From: Elusimicrobiota bacterium
GTDB taxonomy: Bacteria; Elusimicrobiota; Elusimicrobia; Elusimicrobiales; UBA9959
NCBI GenBank assembly: GCA_003482905.1
Contig: DMXM01000036.1
Coordinates: 123,654 to 187,653, forward strand
DNA: 64,000 bases
Direction of reading: 5' to 3'
Shown here: positions 24,856 through 32,137 of the stretch, piece by piece
How the letters are laid out: each line of letters begins with the position of its first letter
Numbering within the stretch: position 1 is the first letter of the stretch
Program-made: the position numbers and the translations under genes
Notes under the pieces: model-generated
Told to the model about the DNA's origin: nothing
Database searches by the model: none
What the model saw: only the letters and a program-made list of their open reading frames with translations

Positions 24856-26298
24856 TTAGAATTTCTCCTGGTTCTTAAACGGGTCTTTGACCTCTACGGT
24901 GGGGTCGAAGTTCAGTTTCTTCTTGCCGCGGCTATTCAGGTATTTGCCCAGTTCCAGGTCAATTCTGGCGGGGGCCGCGGCGCCGGCCTGCGCCAGCGCC
25001 TGCCGCAGCAGGCCCTCCGACTTTCCCGCGAAGTAAGCCGCGTCGCCCAGGACCCGCAGCGTTTCCGGCGGGTTATGGAACCCCATGGAGTTTTCCGCGC
25101 CGATAAAGGCCACGCGGTAGAACGCTTCCTCGTAATGATCTTTCGCCCGGGCGTAAAGCGCCTGGTCTATGGTTTTGCCGGCCTTCCGCGCGGCGTTGGC
25201 GCGCTCGAAGAGCTTGGCCGCGGCGGCGGTGGCGTAGCCGGCCCGCAGCTGCAGCGAGGCCGTGCGGTCCTGTATCGCCCGCACCCTCTCCATCAGCCAT
25301 TCCGCCCCCTGCGTGTGGCACTGTATGCAGGCCTTCATGTCTTTCTTGAGCGGGCTCATTATCCGGTGGTCCGAGATCTTTTTGGAGCCCGAGCGGGTGT
25401 AGGGCATATGGCAATCGGCGCAGGCCAGCCCGGCTTTCCAGTGAGTGCTCTCATTGGAAAACAGCTCGAACTCCGGGTGGCGCAGGAACCCCAGCTTGAA
25501 GCCGGTTACGGCCTGGGTCCATTCCAGGTGCGCCGGATCGCTCTTGATCCTTTTGATGATGTCCTCTATGGAGATCTGCCCGTATTTGGAATTCTGCCAG
25601 GGGAAGAAAACGCCGGTGGAATGCATTTCCTTGTCCTTCGGTATAACATAGGTTACATGGCACTGCGCGCAGACCAGGCTGCGCATTTCCTGGTTGGAAA
25701 GCCCGGAGGTGTCCACGCCCATGTCCCGCAGGGCGCGGCCCAGCGTGAAGTCGTTTTTGATCTTCAGCGCCATGTCCGCGGGGTCGTGGCAGGTGATGCA
25801 GGCGGCGCCCAGTTTTTGGTGGTTTTTTGGGATGAGCGCGTGGATCTCTTCGAAAGGTTTTGAAAAATAATCCCGGCCCAGCTTGCCCTGCAGTTCCTGC
25901 GCGTAAGGCGTTTTGCACGTGAGGCAGGCGCCGCCCGCTTTGCGCCTGGCCGGGTCCACATCCAGGATGTCGACCATCATGTTCATATGGCCGCGCGGCT
26001 CGTTGTACTCTATGCCGAAGCCCCAGCCGTTGAACAGTAGCGCCATGTACGGGAATTCCGAGAGCTTGTCGTAGATCTTGCCGTCCGTATCCCAGCCTTT
26101 TTTGTAGCTGCTTTTGCCGGCCGGCGTCGGGTTGGCGTTCGCCTCCCAGCCCTCGTGTTCCAGCGGGTAATTCTTGGCCCATTCCTTGGGCTCGTATTCC
26201 CCGGCCTTGATCTCCGTCACCTTTATGGGTTCGGCGTTCTTTGAGCAGGCCGCCGCAAATACCAGCAGTAGCGGCGCGGTTAAAAGTATTCTTTTCAT
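24856..26298 (-). CDS. nrfA: Ammonia-forming cytochrome c nitrite reductase NrfA (lipoprotein form)
   Basis: 480 residues. Reduces nitrite to ammonium with six electrons. Five haem c sites are visible: the hallmark active-site CLTCK (125-129), then CITCH (167-171), CAQCH (210-214), CADCH (293-297) and CIQCH (324-328). The N-terminus is MKRILLTAPLLLVFAAACS, a lipobox with Cys18, so the enzyme is probably lipid-anchored rather than soluble, which is unusual for NrfA. nrfH overlaps its start by four bases (ATGA), and resB/ccsA for haem attachment lie directly upstream. The C-terminal helices (HYEEAFYRVAFIGAENSMGFHN) are those of the dimer interface. Confidence 0.95.
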   Translation of the reverse strand: MKRILLTAPLLLVFAAACSKNAEPIKVTEIKAGEYEPKEWAKNYPLEHEGWEANANPTPAGKSSYKKGWDTDGKIYDKLSEFPYMALLFNGWGFGIEYNEPRGHMNMMVDILDVDPARRKAGGACLTCKTPYAQELQGKLGRDYFSKPFEEIHALIPKNHQKLGAACITCHDPADMALKIKNDFTLGRALRDMGVDTSGLSNQEMRSLVCAQCHVTYVIPKDKEMHSTGVFFPWQNSKYGQISIEDIIKRIKSDPAHLEWTQAVTGFKLGFLRHPEFELFSNESTHWKAGLACADCHMPYTRSGSKKISDHRIMSPLKKDMKACIQCHTQGAEWLMERVRAIQDRTASLQLRAGYATAAAAKLFERANAARKAGKTIDQALYARAKDHYEEAFYRVAFIGAENSMGFHNPPETLRVLGDAAYFAGKSEGLLRQALAQAGAAAPARIDLELGKYLNSRGKKKLNFDPTVEVKDPFKNQEKF

Positions 26299-26777
26299 TT
26301 TTTATCCTCTCTGACGTTCAGCGTTCCCTGGCGCTTGTGCCCCACGGTGCGGTGGCAGTCTATGCAGGCGCGTTTTCCGTCCATCTCCGCCGTCAGGCCC
26401 TCGTGACAGCGTATGCAGTTGGCCTGCAGCACCCGGTGGCCGTGCGCCGACAGGGCTATTTCGTCGTGCTCGCGCAGGCCCGAAAATTCGTAAAAAACGT
26501 CCTTGTTGCCGTCTATGGTCTTCCACAGGTAGTGGTTGGCCGCGTTGTCGTTGGGCAGGTGGCAGTCTATGCAGCGGGCCTGCCGGTGCGCGGAATGCTC
26601 CCAGGCGGCGTGCTGCGGTTTCATGGAATGGCAGAGGCCGCAGAATTCCGGGGTTTCGGTGAGACCGATCATATGCGGCGGGCCGAACAGAAGAAAAAGG
26701 GCGGCCAAACCGGCCGCTCCGCAAAGAGCCGCAGCTTTTATAAGCGCCGCCCGGCGCTTCAGCGCGAAGGCTTTTAT
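26295..26777 (-). CDS. nrfH: Cytochrome c quinol dehydrogenase NrfH
   Basis: Tetrahaem NapC/NirT-type membrane anchor that passes electrons from menaquinol to NrfA. Four haem motifs: CGLCHSM (with the Met expected at haem 1), CIDCHLP, CIRCHEG and CIDCHRT. A single N-terminal membrane helix (IKAAALCGAAGLAALFLLFG) precedes them. The only standard start is TTG 26708, which would cut the helix in half. The frame stays open to 26822 and reads ENLSKGIKAFALKRRAALIK, a natural anchor N-terminus, but the codons in plausible start positions are ATA (26777 or 26798). The stop overlaps the nrfA start (ATGA). The product is certain; the start is not. Confidence 0.85.
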   Translation of the reverse strand: MKAFALKRRAALIKAAALCGAAGLAALFLLFGPPHMIGLTETPEFCGLCHSMKPQHAAWEHSAHRQARCIDCHLPNDNAANHYLWKTIDGNKDVFYEFSGLREHDEIALSAHGHRVLQANCIRCHEGLTAEMDGKRACIDCHRTVGHKRQGTLNVREDKK

Positions 26778-26822
26778 TCCTTTAGATAGATTTTCTATAT
26801 GTGTTCCCGTAAATATCGCGCT

Positions 26823-27587
26823 TCAGGCGTAGCTATGCATCCCGCCCAGCAGGAAATTGACCCCGAAGTAAGTGAACAGCACCAGCGCGAAACAGACGAT
26901 CAGTATTATGGAGAACGTCGCGCCGCGTACCCCGTTCTTGCGCAGGTGCAGCGCGACCGCGTAGGCAAGCCAGGTTATGAGCGACCAGGTCTCCTTGGGA
27001 TCCCAGCTCCACCAGGCGCCCCAGGCGGTGTCGGCCCAGACCGAGCCGGTGATTATCCCCAGCGTCAGGAAGGCGAAGCCGGCTTTTGTAAGGCGAAGCA
27101 GGAAGTCCTCCGGGATCCCGGCCCGGTCTTTCCGGAGCGTCCAGGCGGCCGCCGCCGCGGCAAGCGCGAAGGCGGCGTAAGCGGCCATGGAGGACAGTAC
27201 GTGAATTATCAGCCAGTCGGAGCGCAGGGCCGGCATCAGCGGACGGGCCGTACTGTCCAGCAGCGCGGCCGCGCCGAAGAGGGCGGAGGCCGCCAGCGCC
27301 GCGGCCGGTACGATCTCCGTCTTCCCGGTCGCACGGTAAAAGTAAAACGCCAGGGGGAAAATGAACCAAAGCAGGACCAGGAGCGATTCGTACTGGTTGG
27401 AGAGCGGCGGCCGCCCCAGTTTAAGCCAAAGCGCGGCCAGGCCCGCGCTGAGCGCCAGCCAGGCCAGCCCCAGGGACCACGCGGCAATGGCGGCCAGGCG
27501 TTGTTTTTTGAAAACGTAGCCCGCCGACCAGGCGGCCAGCGCGGCCAGGGAAAAGCCGAATGCGGCGTTGAATATTAGCGCAGCCAT
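26823..27587 (-). CDS. ccsA: Cytochrome c biogenesis protein CcsA/ResC
   Basis: About 254 residues from the ATG at 27587, which has GGAG eight bases upstream (a longer frame to 27635 is less likely). Seven or eight transmembrane helices with the tryptophan-rich haem-handling motif TAWGAWWSWDPKETWSLITW and flanking histidines. Together with ResB it forms the system II haem lyase that attaches haem to CxxCH motifs in the periplasm. It overlaps the end of resB by 13 bp and is followed directly by nrfH, so it most likely serves the NrfHA cytochromes. Confidence 0.9.
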   Translation of the reverse strand: MAALIFNAAFGFSLAALAAWSAGYVFKKQRLAAIAAWSLGLAWLALSAGLAALWLKLGRPPLSNQYESLLVLLWFIFPLAFYFYRATGKTEIVPAAALAASALFGAAALLDSTARPLMPALRSDWLIIHVLSSMAAYAAFALAAAAAAWTLRKDRAGIPEDFLLRLTKAGFAFLTLGIITGSVWADTAWGAWWSWDPKETWSLITWLAYAVALHLRKNGVRGATFSIILIVCFALVLFTYFGVNFLLGGMHSYA

Positions 27588-28492
27588 AAAAGGACTCCGA
27601 TAAGAAGCAGGGCGAAGCCGGCGTAGACCACCCATACGGCGCGGTCCCTGGTTGCGGTAAGCAGGGTGTAGCCCGCTTCGGCCGGGTCATAGCTGGTCTG
27701 GTACAGGGTGTAGCCCCCCGTCCTCAGCGGTTTATTGACGGCTATCTCCGCGCGGATCTCCGGCCCCGAAGCGGGCTTGACCGTTACGGCGCTGGTGAAG
27801 TTCTTGATCTCCGCCTGCTCCAGGGCGTAAAAAATATCGAAAGGCAGGGCCTGGGCGTGCATGGCGGGGAAATTGCTGAAGAACCAGAGCTTCCGTTTCT
27901 TGCCGTTTGCAATTACCTCCAACTGGACGGCCGGGTTATGCCAGTAAGGGGATTTCTCCACCACCTCGTTCTTCGCCGTCAGGCCGAAGTCCCTGACCGC
28001 GCGCAGTATTTTTATGGAAGCGCTGCCCGGGCCCTCTACCACGGCTCCCTCCCTGGCGTCGAACACTTTGCGGGAACCATCGGCTTCCACGGTTATCCGG
28101 CCGAGAGGTTCCGCGTAGTACTCCAGGCGGAAATCCTCCAGCGTGACCAGGAACGGAAGCTTGTACGCCGTGTCGCCGGCATATGCGGTGTCCGACGGGA
28201 CGCCGGTGCGCAGGGGCAGCGAGGCTTCAAAACGGAAGAAGCGCGTGGCGAAGGCCCCCAGTATCACTATGACCAGGCCGGCGTGAATGAGAAGGAAATG
28301 CGCGGAGGCGGTCCTGGTGCGCTTCAGCGCGCAGGCCGCTATGTTGACCGCGGTCAGCGCGCCGAGCGCCGCGAACCAGGGAGCGCCGTAGACGGGGGCG
28401 CCGCGGTTGAAAAGGGTCTGGTAGACGAAAGCCGCGGCCAGCGCCAGGCAGATGGCGAAGAACAGGCGCAGGGAGGAAAGGAATTTTATCAT
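27575..28492 (-). CDS. resB: ResB-family cytochrome c biogenesis protein
   Basis: 305 residues, shorter than the typical ResB of 450-550. Three N-terminal helices (SLRLFFAICLALAAAFVYQTL; WFAALGALTAVNIAACALKR; LLIHAGLVIVILGAFATRFF) are followed by a periplasmic beta-rich domain (LEDFRLEYYAEPLGRITVE, AVQLEVIANGKKRKLWFFSNFP) and one C-terminal helix (VWVVYAGFALLLIGVLLWLR). It works with CcsA in haem delivery and apocytochrome reduction. The compact form resembles ResB versions from other deeply branching phyla. It is translationally coupled to ccsA. Confidence 0.85.
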   Translation of the reverse strand: MIKFLSSLRLFFAICLALAAAFVYQTLFNRGAPVYGAPWFAALGALTAVNIAACALKRTRTASAHFLLIHAGLVIVILGAFATRFFRFEASLPLRTGVPSDTAYAGDTAYKLPFLVTLEDFRLEYYAEPLGRITVEADGSRKVFDAREGAVVEGPGSASIKILRAVRDFGLTAKNEVVEKSPYWHNPAVQLEVIANGKKRKLWFFSNFPAMHAQALPFDIFYALEQAEIKNFTSAVTVKPASGPEIRAEIAVNKPLRTGGYTLYQTSYDPAEAGYTLLTATRDRAVWVVYAGFALLLIGVLLWLR

Positions 28493-28498
28493 GCGGAG

Positions 28499-29401
28499 TC
28501 AGCCTAGAATGTTCCTAAGGAAGCCTTTGGCTTTCCTTATGCGGGCGGCGGCGGCTTCTTTTGGAACGCCGAGGCGCGCCATAACTATCGCGGTCTTCAC
28601 GTCGTTGCCTGTCAGGTCCAGCAGGCGGCGCGCTTCTTCCCGGCTGACGCCGCCTACGGTGGCGGTGATGCGCTCCGCGCGGAGTACCAGCTTTTTAGAG
28701 GTGGTCTTTACATCCACCATCCAGTTGCGGTAGATCTTGCCGGAGATTATCATGGAGGCGGTCGAGATCATGTTCAGGGCAAGCTTGGTGGCGGTGCCGG
28801 ATTTCATGCGGGTGGAGCCTGACACCGGCTCCGGCCCCACGTCGAGGGATATGCGTATGGCGGCCTCTTTCGCCCGCTCCCGCGGGTTGCAGGTGACCAG
28901 CACCGTTCCCGCGCCCGCTTTTTTACCGGCGGCCAGGCCGCCCTGTACGTAGGGGGTGATGCCGCTGGCGGCTATGCCTATCACGGTGTCGCCGCGCCGG
29001 GCCAGCCGGGCTATCTCGTCCCTGCCGTTCTCAAAAACGTCCTCGGCGCCTTCCTTGGACAGGAAAACGGCGTCTTTTCCGCCGGCCATCAGGGCGGTGA
29101 AAACGCCGGCCCCCACGCCATAGGTGGGGGGGATCTCGGCGGCCTCAAGCACGCCCAGGCGGCCGCTGGTGCCGGCGCCTATGAAATATGTTCTGCCGCC
29201 GGAAAGATAGGTCTTTGAGACGGCCCGCGCGGCTTTCTCTATCTGCGGTATGGCTTTCGCCACGGCTTTAGGGACCAGGGCGTCCTCGTAGTTCAGTTTC
29301 TCCAGCACGCGTCTCAGCGGCAGCCGGTCCAGGTCCAGGGTGCGGGGGTTGCTCTGCTCCGTTGGAAGTTTAGCGTAGGTAAAAGCGTCGTTTCTTTTCA
29401 T
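28499..29401 (-). CDS. murQ: N-acetylmuramic acid 6-phosphate etherase MurQ
   Basis: 300 residues, full length. Cleaves the lactyl ether of MurNAc-6-phosphate to GlcNAc-6-phosphate and D-lactate in peptidoglycan recycling. Hallmarks: TEQSNPRTLDLDRL at the N-terminus, the SIS motif YFIGAGTSGRLGVLEAAE, PPTYGV, the acidic KEGAEDVFENG segment and GSTRMKSGTATKLALNMIST. The C-terminal UBA-like helix bundle is present. The neighbours (resB upstream in the block, alpha/beta hydrolase) give no functional context, but PBP4 and a dipeptide epimerase elsewhere in the window fit a recycling route. Confidence 0.95.
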   Translation of the reverse strand: MKRNDAFTYAKLPTEQSNPRTLDLDRLPLRRVLEKLNYEDALVPKAVAKAIPQIEKAARAVSKTYLSGGRTYFIGAGTSGRLGVLEAAEIPPTYGVGAGVFTALMAGGKDAVFLSKEGAEDVFENGRDEIARLARRGDTVIGIAASGITPYVQGGLAAGKKAGAGTVLVTCNPRERAKEAAIRISLDVGPEPVSGSTRMKSGTATKLALNMISTASMIISGKIYRNWMVDVKTTSKKLVLRAERITATVGGVSREEARRLLDLTGNDVKTAIVMARLGVPKEAAAARIRKAKGFLRNILG

Positions 29402-29407
29402 AGGTCG

Positions 29408-30268
29408 TCAGTACTCCGGCATTTCCCCGCCGGCCTCCGCGGGCGGCTCGGGCGTCGGTCCCGCTCCCGGCCCAAGTTCGTCGGCCGCGGCGGTGGGGGT
29501 TTCCACGATTTCGGGCAGGCGGGGGTTCTTTATCCAGTCCAGCACGCGCCGCACGTTGTGTTTGTTGATCAGCCCCGGGCCGTAGCCTTTCGCCTCCACG
29601 ATAACCGTGACGTTGCTCTTGCCGCAGGTTATCTGGGCGGTGTGGTTCAAGATCTTGAATTCCTCGTACTGGCGCGCCCTGTCGGCGCCGGCTATGAACA
29701 GGATCGGCCTGCGGCCATAGGCGCGCAGCGGGTTTACGGAGAGCACCGAGTTCACGTTAAAGGCCGGGGAGACGGCGATCACCATGGAAATTTCGGGATG
29801 CAGCGCCGCGGTCTTTATGGCCAGGGTGGCGCCCAGCACCGACCCGGCCAGAACAATGTTCTCCCCGGAGACGGAACGGGTGGAAAGGTAGGCTACCGCC
29901 GCCTCCACATCGCGCGTCATTTTATTGTAATCGTTGTCCTGGCCGTCCACGCTGAAAGCGCGCCAGGTCGTGGTGGCTCCCGTCGGGGTGATAAAACTAT
30001 TGCCGTGCCCGCGCAGGTCGAAGGCCAGGTAGCCGAACCCGTAGCGCTTGAGCGGTTTGAGAATAGGTTCCCATTCCGTAAGGTCGCTCTTCTGCGCGTG
30101 GATCAGCACCAGCGTGGGCGCGCCGTCCGCGGCTTTCAGGTAGCGGCCGCTGAGCGGCCAGCCGTCTTCCGTGGTCAGGGTAACGCGCTCTTCCTCGCGC
30201 TGCGCCTGGGCGCCCGCGGAGCAGGGCGCCAGCAGCAGGGTCAGGAGGAGGGCCGGTCCGTGGTTCAT
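29408..30268 (-). CDS. Secreted alpha/beta hydrolase
   Basis: 286 residues with a signal peptide (LLLTLLLAPCSAGAQA; the AP-C-S may be a lipobox). Alpha/beta hydrolase fold: TLVLIHAQKSDLTEW (oxyanion loop), YLAFDLRGHGNS, and a nucleophile elbow IVLAGSVLGATLA in which the usual G-x-S-x-G is altered (A-G-S-V-L-G). An Asp after PILFIAGADRA and a C-terminal His (INKHNVRRVLDWI) can complete the triad. The tail is Pro/Ala/Glu-rich. Substrate unknown. It sits between ndk and murQ in the minus-strand block. Confidence 0.78.
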   Translation of the reverse strand: MNHGPALLLTLLLAPCSAGAQAQREEERVTLTTEDGWPLSGRYLKAADGAPTLVLIHAQKSDLTEWEPILKPLKRYGFGYLAFDLRGHGNSFITPTGATTTWRAFSVDGQDNDYNKMTRDVEAAVAYLSTRSVSGENIVLAGSVLGATLAIKTAALHPEISMVIAVSPAFNVNSVLSVNPLRAYGRRPILFIAGADRARQYEEFKILNHTAQITCGKSNVTVIVEAKGYGPGLINKHNVRRVLDWIKNPRLPEIVETPTAAADELGPGAGPTPEPPAEAGGEMPEY

Positions 30269-30275
30269 GTGCGGC

Positions 30276-30752
30276 TCAATCTATGATCTCCCCGGGTTTG
30301 AACCAGAGGTTTATTTCGCGCGCCGCCTCCTCGAGGTTGCCCGAGGCGTGGACCACGTTCTCGTAATAGCCGTGCTTGCGGCAGATGCGGCCGAAGGCGC
30401 CGCGGATCGTGTCGGGGGAGGCGTCCTCTGGGTTGGTCACGCCGACGGCGGTGCGGATGCCCTGCACGGCGTTCTCGCCCTGGTAGACGAGGGCCAGCAC
30501 CCGGCGCTTGGGGTCGCCGTGGTATTCGCCCTTGATGAAATTGATCAGGTGCTCGAAGAGCTTCTTGTCCGCGAACGGCCCTTTGCCATCCAGCAGCGCG
30601 TAGTGTTCCCGCGCCAGCTTATCGGTGACGGTGATGATCTTGGCGCCGACCAGCTCTAAATGGGTGTTCTCCAGCCTGTCGATGGACAGCCCGGCCAGGT
30701 GCCGCTGCATGCCGTCGGGTTTAATAAGTACCAGCGTTCTTTCAATAGCCAT
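30276..30752 (-). CDS. ndk: Nucleoside diphosphate kinase
   Basis: 158 residues from the ATG at 30752, which is preceded by GGAGACCT. It transfers the gamma phosphate between nucleoside triphosphates and diphosphates. Visible: ERTLVLIKPDGMQRHLAG, the nucleotide-binding region with KGPFADKKLFEHLINFI, GENAVQGIRTAVGVTNPEDA, TIRGAFG and the catalytic histidine in NVVHASGNLEEAAREI. Compared with E. coli Ndk there is a ~15-residue insertion around KGEYHGDPKRRVLALV, as in some longer bacterial and archaeal forms. First gene of the eight-gene minus-strand block. Confidence 0.93.
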   Translation of the reverse strand: MAIERTLVLIKPDGMQRHLAGLSIDRLENTHLELVGAKIITVTDKLAREHYALLDGKGPFADKKLFEHLINFIKGEYHGDPKRRVLALVYQGENAVQGIRTAVGVTNPEDASPDTIRGAFGRICRKHGYYENVVHASGNLEEAAREINLWFKPGEIID

Positions 30753-30919
30753 AGGTCTCCTCAAAGGCGGCGGTTTCTAAGTAAAGGTTATTCTACATTT
30801 TTGAAGGTTGCACGGAAAGCGGGCAAGCTTAACCGGCGTCAAGGCCGGGCGCCCGGAAATTATGCTATATTCAGTTTCAGAGGTAGCGGGGCACCGTGTG
30901 ACGGTCCATAGCGGGAGAA

Positions 30920-30929
30920 GGGGGGGGGG
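30920..30929 (+). repeat. Poly-G tract (G10) before a start codon
   Basis: Ten consecutive G residues end one base before the ATG at 30931. Such tracts slip during replication. Here the tract also occupies the Shine-Dalgarno position, so length changes could alter translation of the following gene, or the frame if a start further upstream (30808 or 30862) is used. Confidence 0.7.
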
Positions 30930-30930
30930 C

Positions 30931-31629
30931 ATGGCCGCAGGGGAAGAGATGGAAGAGAAATTCAACGATCTTATCGAGAAAGGGAGCATGTTCAGGGAGG
31001 ATTTCCTGAACGGTTCCCGCTACCGCATGTACAGGTGTCCGGCCCGGAACGCGGGCTACGCGAAATGGAAAAAGGAATGCCTGCTGTGCGTAAAGAAGGC
31101 CTTCGGAGAGCGAAGCCGCCACTACACCGGGCTGGCCGCGGCGGAGAATGATCGCTCCGCGCGCGCTCCCGGCTCCGTCTTTACATTCTTTATCGACACA
31201 CTCAAACGCGCGAAATGCGACCTGCCGCCCGTCCAGGCCGCGGCGCACGCCGCCCGTCAGCCCGACATGATGGAGGATTTCCTGGTCCGGGCGGAGGGGA
31301 TGGTAGAGAAAGGGCATTATGTTTCGGCCGCGACGCTGGCGGGGGCGGTGCTAGAGGACCTGCTGCGCAGGCTCTGTATGGCGCGCGGGGTTTTCTGCGC
31401 CGAGAACGCCACCCTGGAGAACGTGAACGACAAACTTTTCGCGGCCGGAGTGTACGACGGCTCCTGGCACAGGGAAACGGCGCTGCGCATAAGTTTGCGC
31501 AGGACGGCCGAGAATTGTTACATAGAAAAGCTCAACGCGGACAACGTCTCCGGTATGATCTCGTGGCTCAGGGCTTTTATCGGACGGAAGTTCTCCGGAG
31601 CGGACGCCCTCTCCGTAACCGGCGCCTGA
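30931..31629 (+). CDS. Uncharacterised protein with HEPN-like C-terminal domain
   Basis: 232 residues from ATG 30931; upstream ATGs at 30808 and 30862 are in frame but would read through the G10 tract. The first ~90 residues contain several cysteines (YRCPARNAGYAKWKKECLLC). The C-terminal half (DFLVRAEGMVEKGHYVSAATLAGAVLEDLLRRLC...LENVNDKLFAAGVYD) resembles a helical HEPN-like domain found at the C-terminus of many uncharacterised bacterial proteins. The catalytic RxxxxH (usually RNxAAH) is replaced by RRTAENCYIEK, so RNase activity is not predicted. It is divergent from ndk. A C/G palindrome of 12 bp (30845-30856) lies in the leader. Function unknown. Confidence 0.6.
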   Translation: MAAGEEMEEKFNDLIEKGSMFREDFLNGSRYRMYRCPARNAGYAKWKKECLLCVKKAFGERSRHYTGLAAAENDRSARAPGSVFTFFIDTLKRAKCDLPPVQAAAHAARQPDMMEDFLVRAEGMVEKGHYVSAATLAGAVLEDLLRRLCMARGVFCAENATLENVNDKLFAAGVYDGSWHRETALRISLRRTAENCYIEKLNADNVSGMISWLRAFIGRKFSGADALSVTGA

Positions 31630-31753
31630 GCCCCGCCGCCCCTGGCGCGGCTTGTGTTCTTTGCGCCTTTCGTGTAAAATAATATGATTCTTAAGACAAG
31701 GGACGGCGGCCGATGGCCGCCCGCCCGCGCGGTCGGCCTTCTATGGGAGATTT

Positions 31754-32137
31754 ATGTCCAAAGTAATGGTAGTTGACGACGAAAAAGACGTGGTGTACCT
31801 GATAAAGGTGCTCATGGAGCGGGAGAAGCTGGAGGTTCTGGAGGCTTACAACGGCCTAGAGGCCTATAATAAACTCACCTCCAAGGAGCCAGGCAGGGTC
31901 ATCCCGGACGCCATAATACTGGACATAATGATGCCGGAAATGGACGGCTACACCTTTCAGGCCAAGCTGCAGGAAATAGACGAGCTCTGCGACATCCCGA
32001 TAGTTATCCTGACCGCCAAAGGGCAGATGAAGGACCTGTTCGAGCTTTCCTCCAATATTTTCGCTTTCGTGGAAAAGCCCTTCGAGCCCAAGAACCTCGT
32101 AAAAATTGTTAAGGACGCGATCGCCTCAAAAAAATGA
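31754..32137 (+). CDS. Single-domain response regulator
   Basis: 127 residues, receiver domain only: VVDDEKD, phospho-acceptor Asp57 in AIILDIMMPEMDG, Thr in IVILTAKGQ and Lys in VEKPFEPKNL. The stop overlaps the lysS start by four bases (ATGA), so the two are co-translated, an odd partnership that may simply reflect operon packing. Upstream, 31630-31753 contains a TAAAAT-like box near 31675 and a GC-rich palindrome (GGCGGCCGATGGCCGCC), but no gene. Confidence 0.88.
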   Translation: MSKVMVVDDEKDVVYLIKVLMEREKLEVLEAYNGLEAYNKLTSKEPGRVIPDAIILDIMMPEMDGYTFQAKLQEIDELCDIPIVILTAKGQMKDLFELSSNIFAFVEKPFEPKNLVKIVKDAIASKK

